Shown one piece after another: positions 22,179-31,877 of a stretch of 64,000 nucleotides of DNA. Under the pieces are notes generated by a model, which was not told where the DNA came from, did no database searches, and was given only the letters and a program-made list of their open reading frames with translations. This DNA is from Paracamarosporium sp. OC-R06-R3. Lineage: Eukaryota > Ascomycota > Dothideomycetes > Pleosporales > Didymosphaeriaceae. Position numbers and translations under genes: made by a program. The stretch is taken from contig JACVRA010000165.1 in assembly GCA_019828545.1 (NCBI GenBank), positions 62,001 to 126,000 of the forward strand. Direction: 5' to 3'. Each line of letters starts with the position of its first letter. Position 1 is the stretch's first letter.

Positions 22179-22300
22179 GTAAGTGGATAGCTGCGTTCGG
22201 GACGCACGCGCAAGTTCGTGAATTGCATAGCCGGTCTATACCTTCGTTTCATTTCAAGACTTTGCTTTGTTCAGCTGCTCAAGTGATCACCGCCATCATC

Positions 22301-23077
22301 ATGAAGGTCTACGCAGCTATCGGCGCTTTGATAGCGCTCGCCCAAGCCAATCTCGACGTTGTTACTCTCAATGTCAAGGGCGACAATTACATCACCGAGG
22401 CAAGCGCTACACTCGTTTTGGGTAAAGCACCAAGTCCTCAAACTGGAGATGCCGCACTCTGGAGCGCGATCATGATGGATAAGCAGGACTTCCTGCAAGG
22501 AGTCACCCAGAACTCTGCCCAAGAGTACGCAGACAAATACCAAACTGGTTGAAAGTCTTTTGACTAAGATTCGTGACAGCTATTGGTGTTCTGGGATGCC
22601 AGCTTCTCAATGGTGCAGCTTCGCATATACATTGGTTGGCTCACAAGTCACCGCTGGCAAGGCTGTAGCTGCGTCTCCTGGCTCCAAGGTCAGGACACAC
22701 TACAAGCTGAACCCGAGCACGCAGCTGTGGGACCAGAACGTCTACATCGACGGCAAGCTCGTGTCTACCGTTAATACTAGTAAGGGGCAGCATGGCAAGA
22801 TCTTCTACATTTCGCTTGAGTGTGCATCGGGCACCTGCACTGCTGCTGGAGTACACAGTACGTCACCCCGTTGCGTTCCGTGGCGGAATGAGCAACACTG
22901 ATGATATCTCTTTTAGGCTGGGAGGACGTCTCCATCGTGCTCAACAAGGCCGACACGAGCTTCAAGCACTCGGGCAGCTGGCAGTACGGTGCGACGGGTG
23001 GTGTGATGTCTACGCCCGACAGCGGCAAGACGTGGAACTTGACCACGCTGTCCATCCCGCAGACAGTTCCTCAGTAG
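22301..23077 (+). CDS. Small secreted protein of unknown function
   Basis: Three exons, 22301-22524, 22580-22857 and 22917-23077, give 220 residues. The first 17 residues are a signal peptide (MKVYAAIGALIALAQA). The mature protein looks beta-rich with about five Cys, two pairs of them close together (YWCSGMPASQWCSF and LECASGTCTA). Repeated patterns such as NVYIDGKLVSTVN and ATGGVMSTPDSGKTWNL suggest a jelly-roll or lectin-like fold. Both introns keep the frame: the first has a TTGACTAAG branch and rejoins QDYWCS, the second rejoins VHSWEDVSI. Secreted Cys-containing proteins of this size in fungi may act in wall modification or host interaction. No specific function can be claimed. It is flanked upstream by a 5.4-kb gene-poor stretch. 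Confidence 0.78.
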
Positions 23078-23662
23078 CGGGAGGTGTAGCATGGCCATGT
23101 TGGTTCTTCATTGTAGATAGTTTCCAATCCCAGTACATGTCCGTCGTTCGTGGCACGGTGTGTATCAGCCATGACGTCTGGAGCGAAGCCACAGGTGTGG
23201 AGAAAGGGTTTGATGATTCCAAAAATAACCATGGGATGGCACTGCTCCCGGACGTTCTGCAGGATAGCGCAGCAGAGAGTAGCAGAGCGTAGCAGAGGGC
23301 GGCAGAGAGCGGCAGACATGGTGCATGCAGTCAGGAGCATGGCCATGTATGTCCAACGTGGTGCCATGGCGTTGGGTTGCGGCTGCCCGGGGTGCGTGCT
23401 TTCCACGTTGTCGAGCCTAGCCCGCCTGGAGGTCATCCCGTCTGCGTTAGTCTCGCGTGGATGCCGTCGAGCACCCTTTTCGCACCCGCTCGACCTCGCG
23501 GCCAGCATGAATACTGCCCTTCGCCGATAGACTCGGCTACTGCGCTCGCGAAGGCGCCTGTCCGCTCCCCGTCGCATCTTCTGCCGCTTTCTCGCCTCGC
23601 ATCCGAGCACGTTTCTCCGTTCCCGCTCCGCCCTTTCGCCGGTCCCTTGCCAGTACCATAAC
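23078..23662. other. Intergenic region before the ArfGAP gene
   Basis: 3' flank of the secreted-protein gene and the promoter of the ArfGAP gene. It contains a 10-bp minisatellite (listed separately) and pyrimidine-rich sequence from about 23570 to 23655. The 306-codon minus frame crossing it (23071-23991) is a shadow of the ArfGAP region. Confidence 0.45.
23271..23316. repeat. 10-bp minisatellite, about 4.6 copies
   Basis: Successive decamers AGCAGAGAGT, AGCAGAGCGT, AGCAGAGGGC, GGCAGAGAGC and GGCAGA. They lie about 190 bp after the secreted-protein stop codon and 350 bp before the ArfGAP start. Copy number could be polymorphic. Confidence 0.7.
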
Positions 23663-25751
23663 ATGGCCTCGGTGCTGAACAAGCGCCAGCAGGCGCGCAA
23701 CGAGCGGACGCTGCAGGACCTGATCAAAACCGTCCCGGGCAACAGCGTCTGTGCTGATTGCGGAGCGCGCAACCCAGGTGAGCGCTGCACCTCCCCGCTT
23801 CCGCCCCAATTGACTGACCATGGACAGGATGGGCGAGCTGGAGCGTACGTGGTCCCCTCCCATTCTCCCGAAAACACGTGGGCATTGGCTAACAGGCCGC
23901 AGGTGGGCATCTTCCTGTGCATGCGATGCGCGGCGTTGCATCGGAAGCTGGGCACCCACATCTCAAAGGTCAAGTCGCTGAGCATGGACAAGTGGGACAG
24001 CGCTCAAGTCGATGTACGGGCCACTGCACCCAACCGCTGCAGCCTCTACTAACGTACCGCAGAACATGAAGCGCATTGGCAACACCGAGTCCAACAAGAC
24101 ATACAACCCTCGCAACGTAAAACCCCAAATCCCCATCGACATCGACGAAGTGGACGGTGCAATGGAACGATACATCAGACAAAAGTACGAGCAGAGGTTG
24201 TTCATGACCGATTCGAGGCCGGGCACGCGGTCCAACACAGGCAGCTCCAGCTCGGTGGAAGACCGGCCTCCACCGCTGCCGCCGAAGCCGACCAAAGGAC
24301 TTGGTTTTGGATTACGGAAGGCTTCTACACAGTCCAAAAACGTCACGCCTCCCATTTCCCCCGGGCTAAGCAACTTCAGCACGCAAGAAACGTCTCCACC
24401 TCGGCTGAACAAGCCGTCGAGAGTTTTTGGTTCAAGCGTTACCGGCGATGGACTCGAGTCAAAATTAGCTACATTGCGGGATATGGGTTTCCCTGACGAG
24501 AAGAGGAACTCCACGGTGCTGAAGGGGCTCAATGGCAACCTGGACAGAGCAGTGGAGGCGTTGATCAGACTTGGGGAGCAAAACCCGGGCAAGTCAAGGG
24601 GCAATACGCCGACTCCGCCAGATAAGCTTGACGTCAATGGTCTCATGCTGAACAAGGCTCACACATTGCCTGCAACCACGACCGCAGCGTCAATGAACCC
24701 GTTCGACGCCCTGGATGCCGTTGCACCCTTACCTCAACAGCAGCAGCAGCAGCAGGTGGCGCCTATTCAGACCCAACAACAGTATTCCTACGGAGGCTCT
24801 GTAACGCAGCCAACGTCACCTACCAATCCTTTTAACCAATTCTCGTCACAACAGCAGGGTGGTCAGTTCCAGCAGCAGACATACCAGCAACAACCGCAAA
24901 GTTTCGCACAGTCCAATCCATTTGGACAGCAACAACACAACCTAGAGCAGTCTTTCCAAGGTTTACAATTATCCCAACAACCGCAGCCGTTGTTTCCGAA
25001 CAGAACAGGAAGCTATGCTCAGCAACCCAATCCACCATTTGCGCAAAGCAATCCTTTCCAACAGTCATTTACACCCCCACCGATGCCGCAATTGCCACCA
25101 CAGTACGGGTCATTTTATCAACAATCGCAGTCACCACCGCCGCAACCGCAATATCAATCAATGTCTTCTCCTAGCAGTCCCGGTAATCCATTTCTCAAAT
25201 CCACTCGAAGCCAAATGTTTCCGGCTACGAATTCCTACAGCTCGAATCCTTTTGGCCAGATACCCGCTCAACAGCAGCAATATCAACAGCAGTCTCATAT
25301 TCAGCCGCAACAAACGGGAAATCCGTTCATGATGCAGCAACAAAGCCAGGTATCAAACGTGCAGACACCAAATCCTTTCCAACAACAGCAGCAACCCAAT
25401 TATTCACCGTTCAATCATGCTCAACAAGGGCAAAGTGCTTTCGACAAAACCTCCATTCTCGCGCTTTACAACCACCCGCAGCTCGCTCCTCAGCGACCCG
25501 AACAGTCGCAGACGCCGCCAACTCAAACTCAAACTCCAGCGTCAGCACCTGCCGCCCAAGCAGCAGGCCACATGAACCCGTTTGCCACAATGCAAAGTCA
25601 AGCTGGGCCGCAACAGCCACCTTCCGCAATACCACCACAGGTTCAAGGGTCAAGGCACGTTAGTAACGAGAGTGTGGACTTTACTGGCTTGATGGGCGGG
25701 CGGCATTCTCCCGATGCATTTTCAGGGCTGAGCTCGAGCTTCAGACGGTAA
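23663..25751 (+). CDS. ArfGAP with UBA domain and Gln-rich tail (Gts1/Ucp3-like)
   Basis: Four exons, 23663-23777, 23828-23844, 23903-24013 and 24063-25751, give 643 residues. Spliced, residues 30-53 form the ArfGAP zinc finger C-x2-C-x16-C-x2-C (C30, C33, C50, C53) with the arginine finger in LHRKLG (R58). Exon 2 is only 17 nt and encodes GWASW inside the finger. A UBA domain follows at about 211-253 (LESKLATLRDMGFPDEKRN...NLDRAVEALIRLG). The rest is a long Gln/Asn/Pro/Ser-rich tail with repeated NPF and NPFxQ-type motifs (SNPFGQ, TNPFNQF, GNPFM). NPF motifs bind EH-domain endocytic proteins. ArfGAPs switch Arf GTPases off during vesicle traffic; Gts1 of yeast and Ucp3 of fission yeast share this ArfGAP-UBA-Q-rich order. 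Confidence 0.9.
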
Positions 25752-26708
25752 AACTCATGAGAGATCTACTTTTTGCATATGTGCATACTGGCATGCGCTG
25801 CATTTTCATGTTTACATGTATCGAAGCGACGCTGTAATTTTTTCTTTCCATTTCCTTTTCGAAACTGCAGGTATGGGGATATGGCTATGGCTGGAGAGTG
25901 ATGTTGATGTATGTAGGATATGATTCTGGACATGGCTGGTTGGATCTGGATAGTGCACTTGTAATTCATGCTCATACTTTCCTGTCTTCGTATCATCGCC
26001 ATCTCGACCATGGTGCTGCTCAATATCCCTCGGTGCCACGCCTCGACACCCACAAACAAAACGTACCGCCTCGTCTCCACCCAATAACACGTCGGCCCCA
26101 CGTCGTTCACGCAAGACATGGTTGCATGGATCCTTCGGCCCTTGGCGAGTGTGAACCCTGCAGCGCCCCAGCCTCCCCGAAAAGAGCGGTCTGGCGATCA
26201 TCCCCGTCGTCGCAAGCACCAAGCTCCACCTGTTCTGCAAAGACGCTTTTGCAGCCGCAAGCGCACCTCCACCTGTTCCACTCGTGTCGAAATTCAGGAT
26301 ACGTGTGCGACCGAATTGCTACAGCTTACCAGGGAGAGTATCAGAGAGCGATTGATTGGGCGACAATCCGACCACGTCTTGAAAGCAAGTTGGGAGACAG
26401 CAGGGTCGCAGCCCGATTCTGCTCCACTTTGACCGGAGGCGAGTCGCAGAGTATTGGGTAGAAGGTCGAGTTGCTGCCCGAATAGGACGCCTCATTGCGA
26501 CTACGACGATATCCTTTGCAAAAGCAACGACGCGACAGTCATCGCATGCGCTCAGCTCGACCGCAAGCAGACTCACCACACCGCTGAAGCCCAGCTCCGA
26601 GTCCCACGCATCCGCATCCCCATCTTCACCCGTCTGAACCCACTGGCAACTTACTCGCGCCCCCGCAAAACCACCCACTTCTAAGCAAACCCCTCCACAC
26701 ACCTCACG
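25752..26708. other. Intergenic region, about 950 bp
   Basis: 3' flank of the ArfGAP gene and promoter of the next plus-strand gene. The open frames (25812-26240 minus, 25898-26461 plus) lie in alternate frames over the same GC-rich stretch and show no family resemblance. The last 80 bp before 26709 are C/A-rich, as in many fungal 5' leaders. Confidence 0.45.
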
Positions 26709-27176
26709 ATGGGCTGGTTCACATCCTCCTCGTCCAGCCGACACCGCTCGTCGTCGCGCCCCGGTTACGCCGGTTCCACGTTCTCGTCCTCGTCGCGCCA
26801 CCACGCCTCCACATCGCGCTACAAGCGCTCCCCACGCGACGGCTACATCCAGTACCTCTACCACAAATTCCGCGAACTGCTGCACCGTCTGTGGTCCTAT
26901 GCGCGGCGGCACCCCTTCAAGGTGTTCTTCATGGTCATCATGCCCTTGGTGTCGGGCGGCGTTTTGACGAAGCTGGCGAGGAAGTTTGGCGTTAATCTGC
27001 CGGACATGGGAGGCGCGAGAGGAGGTGGAGGACAGCAGGCCGGGTACTACGGCAGCGAAGGCTATGGGAGAGAGGGAGGTGGTGCGGCGGGTGGAAGCGG
27101 AATGAATCTGCAGAGCATGGCGAGTGGGATTGGAGGGTTGGCTAGTTTGGCGAAGATGGCGCAGAGTTTCATGTGA
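26709..27176 (+). CDS. Small single-span membrane protein of unknown function
   Basis: A 155-residue intronless frame. The N-terminus is Ser/Arg-rich (MGWFTSSSSSRHRSSSRPGY). A basic amphipathic region (YIQYLYHKFRELLHRLWSYARRHP) is followed by one hydrophobic helix at about residues 71-87 (KVFFMVIMPLVSGGVLTKL). The C-terminal half is Gly-rich (ARGGGGQQAGYYGSEGYGREGGG) and ends in a Met/Ala/Gly-rich helix (LASLAKMAQSFM). The pattern of basic helix, membrane span and glycine-rich tail is coherent, and the start sits in a good context (cacgATGG). I recognise no family. A long antisense frame (26319-27440) covers it, but I judge that to be the shadow. Confidence 0.68.
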   Translation: MGWFTSSSSSRHRSSSRPGYAGSTFSSSSRHHASTSRYKRSPRDGYIQYLYHKFRELLHRLWSYARRHPFKVFFMVIMPLVSGGVLTKLARKFGVNLPDMGGARGGGGQQAGYYGSEGYGREGGGAAGGSGMNLQSMASGIGGLASLAKMAQSFM

Positions 27177-28286
27177 GAGTGAGTGGCGGGTGTCGATTTT
27201 TCGGGGGAGAGCATTCCAAGACCACGAGTCACCGCGGCAAGGCATGGATGCAATACTAATAGATGCGGCAGAGCATCCAAGAGGATGAGGAATAAGCACG
27301 ATGTGTATGTGGATGGCCGAATGCGAAAAGCAGCACCAGTGGAATGTGTCGTTTTGGGTTTCGTTCTCTGAGTTCCTGTTTTCTTCAACGATATCCGTCC
27401 TAGACTTTCTCGAGCCACTGGCTTGGGAATTTAGGAGCAAAGAGGTGGATGAGCTTCATCACGTCTTATACGAGGTCATGGCTATAGTTACTGTTACGAA
27501 TAAACGCTCTAAAAAGATCCGACCTTGTTTGTTGACCGTCGCCCGGCAAAATCCCTTTGTTCATCCTATACTGTTCATCGAGGCATCAAATTTGTAGAGG
27601 TCGATTTCCATTACGGAACCATGACTATCTGACGGAACACTGCGGATGAGCCGCGGAGATTACAGCATCTAGAATGCAGACCAAGGGAGTCATCACTGCC
27701 GGGGTGAGGTAGAGTTCGAATAATTAAGCCAAATAGTGTTTTCATCACAGACGAACGCAGTACTAGAGATACATATTTGGACAATACACATGATGTAATC
27801 TATTAAACTCCTCGAACAGATGGAGCTGGGGCTATGTAGAAGCGAATTCACATACAAGGGACCGGCTAACTCTCGTAGAAACTACCCAAAATCTACATTC
27901 ATAATAGAGCAGATATGGACAGTTTGCTAGTAGACCAACTGACTCTATTTGTCATCCATGATACATAACTGCACGCTCCTATAGTATCTCTGCGTGGAAT
28001 CATTTCCCCTTCAGTTCCCAGCTGGTCTTGACGCGAACATGTCCTCGAAATAGGATATATGCTCGTAACTGTTGGGTTACGAACATATGACTGTAAGATA
28101 CTTAAAGCTCATCTAGCCTCCAGAAACCCTACTAGAATGGGATGCAGCTTTTCCAATACTGAACAACCGATTACTCACCCTCCATAAGTTCAGATTCGGT
28201 GTTCCAACCCAAGTTTCAGACTGTTCGCTTGCCGTATTCAGACAATGCGCGGTGGAACGTGTCAAGACAAGGCGGCAAGAGTCGAT
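27177..28286. other. Intergenic region between convergent genes
   Basis: About 1.1 kb of 3' flanks. From roughly 27720 to 28180 the sequence is more AT-rich with many TA steps and no open frame. I see no repeat copies, RNA gene or promoter element I would defend. Confidence 0.4.
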
Positions 28287-29727
28287 TCAATCGTCATCCG
28301 CAGCAAGTCGAATCTTGACCATTAAGCCGTATATCGATCCCATGGTATAAAAAGCTTGCTTGGCGGCGTCCTTGGTGTACATGTCGACGCGTGCTGTCTG
28401 GGCCCGGGAGGTCGGCTCTCGCTCTAGTATCTGGATATTCCGGCTATTTAACCATTAATATAAGATCAAAGGGCAATGCAACGAGGCAAGAGTGCAATCA
28501 CCGCGTATTATACAAAAATAGAAATGTAGAACTCGAATGTACCTGGGCTATTTTCCTGTGGCTGTAGAATGGACCTTCTGTACTTACATATCGTACTTGA
28601 ATTCGGAGAAGAAAAGAGCTAAGTCTTCCTCATTTGCATCGGCGGCAATGTTCGATACAATGAGTCGACAAGAGATAAGGCTCTTTTCCTCATTTTCCCG
28701 GTATATTTTCTCCTCGTCGAGTACTTGCTTGATAAGCGTGTCAAGCTTCTCCGTTGCTTCACGGACGAGTTGATGCTTCTCGCGCACAGCATCATGACTT
28801 TTTGAGCTGCTGCTGAACAGGTATGCAGTCCAACCCTGAGTCATCTCCCACTCCATCCCAACCTTTTCAAGCTGAAGCGCGGTGGAATAGTACAAGACTT
28901 GTTGTGGGGTTTTGGAAGGACGTTGACGGACGTCGTCAATCTGGACTGATATGGCATCAATGCTGCAAGGCAGAACAGGTTGTGGCTTTTTAGCGGTGGC
29001 TTTTGTAGCGATTTGGTCAAATGACAGCGAAGCCATCTCCTCCAGTCTAATCATGAACGGCGTCAGTAACTATCAAGTTCTAGATGCGTGCAGCCCATCC
29101 ATGTAGCAACACAAATCACCCAGGAGCTCAATGTGTTTAGAAAACACTTACCTCTTACGTAGCGAATTGAGATCCTCGACCTCTTCCTCACGTGAAGACT
29201 GAATCGATGTTCTAGGTTGCTCAGACAATTCTTCCAACTCTTTCAGCATCGTCTCAACGTCGCCGTCTCCGTTTTCAAGCTCACCGCGAGGTACCTGTGA
29301 TTTAGTCGAAGGGCTCGACGGAACTAGTCATGTAAGCATCACCTACAAAGATTGGATCAAGTATTTTACCATTCCCTTCAAGGTTATCATCAGCCACCCT
29401 CCCAGGCGGGGCTCTAGGACCAATCGCAAGCTCAGCGGCTTCAGATGCAACGTCTCCGATGGCTGTTGTGCCTCCACTCAGAGGAGAAGAGGGCGACGAA
29501 TCATCGACGAGTAACCGCGCAGGAGATAACTGAACAGCGAGCGTAGGTGTGGGTGAGCGGCTTGTTCCACGACCCGCAATCTCCATCGCTGCCATGTCTC
29601 TCCGCTTAGAAGCATCCATAAGTGTCGCTGAAATGTTCGCCAACTGCTTGCTCAGCAGAGTGTTTCTCGGCGGCTGTAGCCCGTTCGTTGGTCGAGGTCG
29701 AGGTCGAGGTCTCGACTTGGGAGGCAT
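28287..29727 (-). CDS. RNA-recognition-motif protein with coiled-coil middle
   Basis: Four exons, 29727-29347, 29294-29152, 29046-28588 and 28443-28287, give 379 residues. The N-terminus is Arg/Pro-rich (PPKSRPRPRPRPTNG, from a hexamer repeat at 29691-29716). The middle has acidic/helical segments (VETMLKELEELSEQ, EEEVEDLNSLRKRLEEMAS) and a long likely coiled coil (REKHQLVREATEKLDTLIKQVLDEEKIYREN). The last 75 residues form an RRM: RNP2-like RLIVSNIAADANEEDLALFFSEF, then IRNIQILERE, a divergent RNP1 (TARVDMYTKDAAKQAF) and GLMVKIRLA. The final 144-nt intron falls inside the RRM; joining GATAT to CCGG completes the fold, which supports the model. RRMs bind RNA or proteins; the specific role is unknown. 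The stop is GACGATTGA at 28289-28287. Confidence 0.78.
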
Positions 29728-30438
29728 CTTGGAGGTGGGCTTTGGCGAATCAGATACGGTTCGGGAGAAGCTGCGAACGAATCAATTGAGAAGGAAGTTG
29801 TGTGATACGAACCTATTGCAGAAGAGAGCGGCGACTGTGATTGCTTCTGCCGTTGTTATGCGCGGTCGCAGGCAACCAGTAGAGGAAGCCGCGACCGAGG
29901 TCAGCACAAACAAACAAACGACCTTTCGAGTAACGGCAGAAGTGAAGTTGCACCCGAAGAAACCAGAACCTCCCGCTTAACGGCAGAAGTCTAGTCTGCC
30001 TTGGCTAATGCAGGCTTCTTGGTGTATTCCTGCTCTTGCGCCTCAAACAGTGACAGGCTGTGACTGTATATCGTTTGTTTCCCATCGCGTCTCCAGACTG
30101 TTGGAAGGCTATCTTCATGCTGCATCCAGTACCGTTCTGTGTCCCCGTTTGGATTATAAACACATCAGTGCTGACGCCATTCAACGGAATGGTGACTTGA
30201 ACACAAGGAAAATATGAGAAAAGCGCTGGCTGGCTGCAACCGATATATCCATCCTGGATTATCTCAAATTACTCTTCCCCGCCGTCTTCCAAGACGAAGC
30301 GATAGTTATAGATACCCAACATGTAGACCCAACGCGAGCTGAATACAAGAATAGGCGCATATATATAACCCAATCATGTATCCACAAACGAATCAAAATC
30401 CCACCCGATAACCCGTCTCTGCCATACAATCGTTTAGA
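29728..30438. other. Intergenic region, about 710 bp
   Basis: Promoter of the RRM gene and 3' flank of SHR3. Plus frames at 29549-29980 are shadows or chance. Nothing else recognised. Confidence 0.4.
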
Positions 30439-31113
30439 CTACTGCTTCTTCTTCCCCGCCGTCTTTCTCTCCTGCTCCTTCTGCTCAATTTCCTTGATCT
30501 CCGCCTCCTCCTTCCTAAGCGCATACCACTGCCCCGCTTGTAGCACCAGCACACCCACTAGCACTAACGCCAAGATCGTATTGCTCGCTGCGAATACCCT
30601 CAATGTATCCTCCCTGCTGATATAGTCTTCTGCGTTGGCATCCTCTGCCGGATCCACATTGCCGTAGATTCCCGCAGTGACCACACGCAAGCCTTTCACA
30701 ATGTTGGTAATGTAGACGGTGATGCCCGCCATGTAGAGCACGAGCGACGCGCCGTCGAACAGCATATTGGCCTGTGACGCTTTATAGAGCTTGGTCAGGA
30801 AGCCGAGGAGGCCAGTGCCGATTACGATGTGCAGGATGCGACTTATGATGGGCGGCGACGCGTGTAGGAATTTGAGGTGGTCTTCCAGGATGTTGAAGTA
30901 AACATCGCGCGGACCTTCTGGGGTCGTCCAGATGACATTGTAATCGTAGGGGAACGAGGAGAAGAGGATGCCGAGAAAGAAGCACACCGCTATCGAGGTT
31001 GTCAGTATCTACTGTTTATGCGCTTGCACGCTACGTTGCCTGAGGCGGCCAGAGAAGGTGGGGGATCGCTTACGCCCGATGATGAGGAATGTCCCAAATG
31101 TTCCGGCAGCCAT
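30439..31113 (-). CDS. SHR3: SHR3, ER packaging chaperone for amino-acid permeases
   Basis: Two exons, 31113-31074 and 30989-30439, give 196 residues. Spliced, the N-terminus MAAGTFGTFLIIG continues into PVCFFLGILFSSFPYDY, the highly conserved first membrane span of the Shr3 family. Three more hydrophobic segments follow (IISRILHIVIGTGLLGFLTKL, LVLYMAGITVYITNIV, TILALVLVGVLVLQAGQWY). The C-terminus is charged and Lys-rich (EIKEIEQKEQERKTAGKKKQ), as in an ER-retained protein. Shr3 keeps amino-acid permeases from aggregating in the ER and lets them enter COPII vesicles. The intron (31073-30990) has a TACTGAC branch. Length and topology match fungal Shr3/ShrA. Confidence 0.92.
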
Positions 31114-31877
31114 GTTTGTGACGCAATCAGTATCTGTGTGCGATGTCGCGGACTTTGAGGTGTGCAGAGCGTTTGAAGCTGAAGGTATGCGGCTGGACAC
31201 GGAAAGGTTGTTGCGCGCGAAATACGGACCACGGCTCGTTGGTGTGAGGCTTGGACTGGTCGACCAATTGAGTTGCTTGCTATTGGGCGTAAACTTGTTA
31301 GGGAAGGTGTGTTCGTCTGTGGCTTGTCGCTATGTGGCTCGCTTTGCAAGTAATATTTGCGATATTGGAAAGGAAACAGATTGGTCGAAGTGATTCAGTG
31401 GTCGAGATTCTGCAAGCGCAAACTTGCGAAGTACGATGATGTCCGGTTGCAGCACGCGACAGCCTGATGGCATCATAGGACTTGGCGGCTATTTCACTAC
31501 TCTCATTTGATCACTTTCACACGAACCGTTTTTAGGTAGTGAGCAATATATTATATGGTATATGTATCACTATGAGGGAGTTTTATAGCTAAAAGGTTTG
31601 ACAATAAAGGGGAGTGTTTTGCCCATGCACTCAGGAACCATAGGGGCGACAAAGGGTGGCCCGAGGGGCAAGGTAGTGAGCAAGTACGCAGGACCATAGC
31701 ACATGCCAACCATATAAGAGTATGTTTGAGAGTATCGCTTCCTCTTGTCGATACAAGAAACAGAAAATCAGAGTCTAAGCCTGCAACTTCCCCTGCGCGA
31801 AGCACTAGTGAACGCCCGATACGCCGTGCTGCTGAATCGCTCATACACCCTACAAGCATCCATCGCAGCCTTATATT
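31114..31877. other. Intergenic region between SHR3 and MCM7
   Basis: Promoter of SHR3 (31114 onward) and 3' flank of MCM7, both minus. An AT-rich stretch near 31505-31590 could serve in MCM7 3'-end formation. No gene, RNA or repeat recognised. Confidence 0.4.

Larger units (their letters stand above)
16844..22300. other. Gene-poor region, 5.4 kb
   Basis: No frame here resembles a known protein or a spliced gene. The longest (20485-20970, minus, 161 codons) is rich in Arg and Lys without domain pattern. Base composition is near that of the rest of the window, so this is not an obvious AT-rich RIP-mutated transposon. It holds a short 12-13 bp tandem repeat at 17789-17824 and a TATA element near the right end. 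Long non-coding RNA, decayed sequence or unrecognised small genes remain possible. Confidence 0.45.

Noticed and set aside
23071..23991. 306-codon minus-strand frame
   Set aside because: It overlaps the promoter and the first exons of the ArfGAP gene on the other strand, whose zinc finger is clear. No domain seen in the minus frame.
26319..27440. 373-codon minus-strand frame
   Set aside because: It is the antisense of the 26709-27176 gene and its GC-rich flanks. Its sequence is Arg/His/Ser-rich without domain pattern, whereas the plus frame has a coherent membrane-protein layout.
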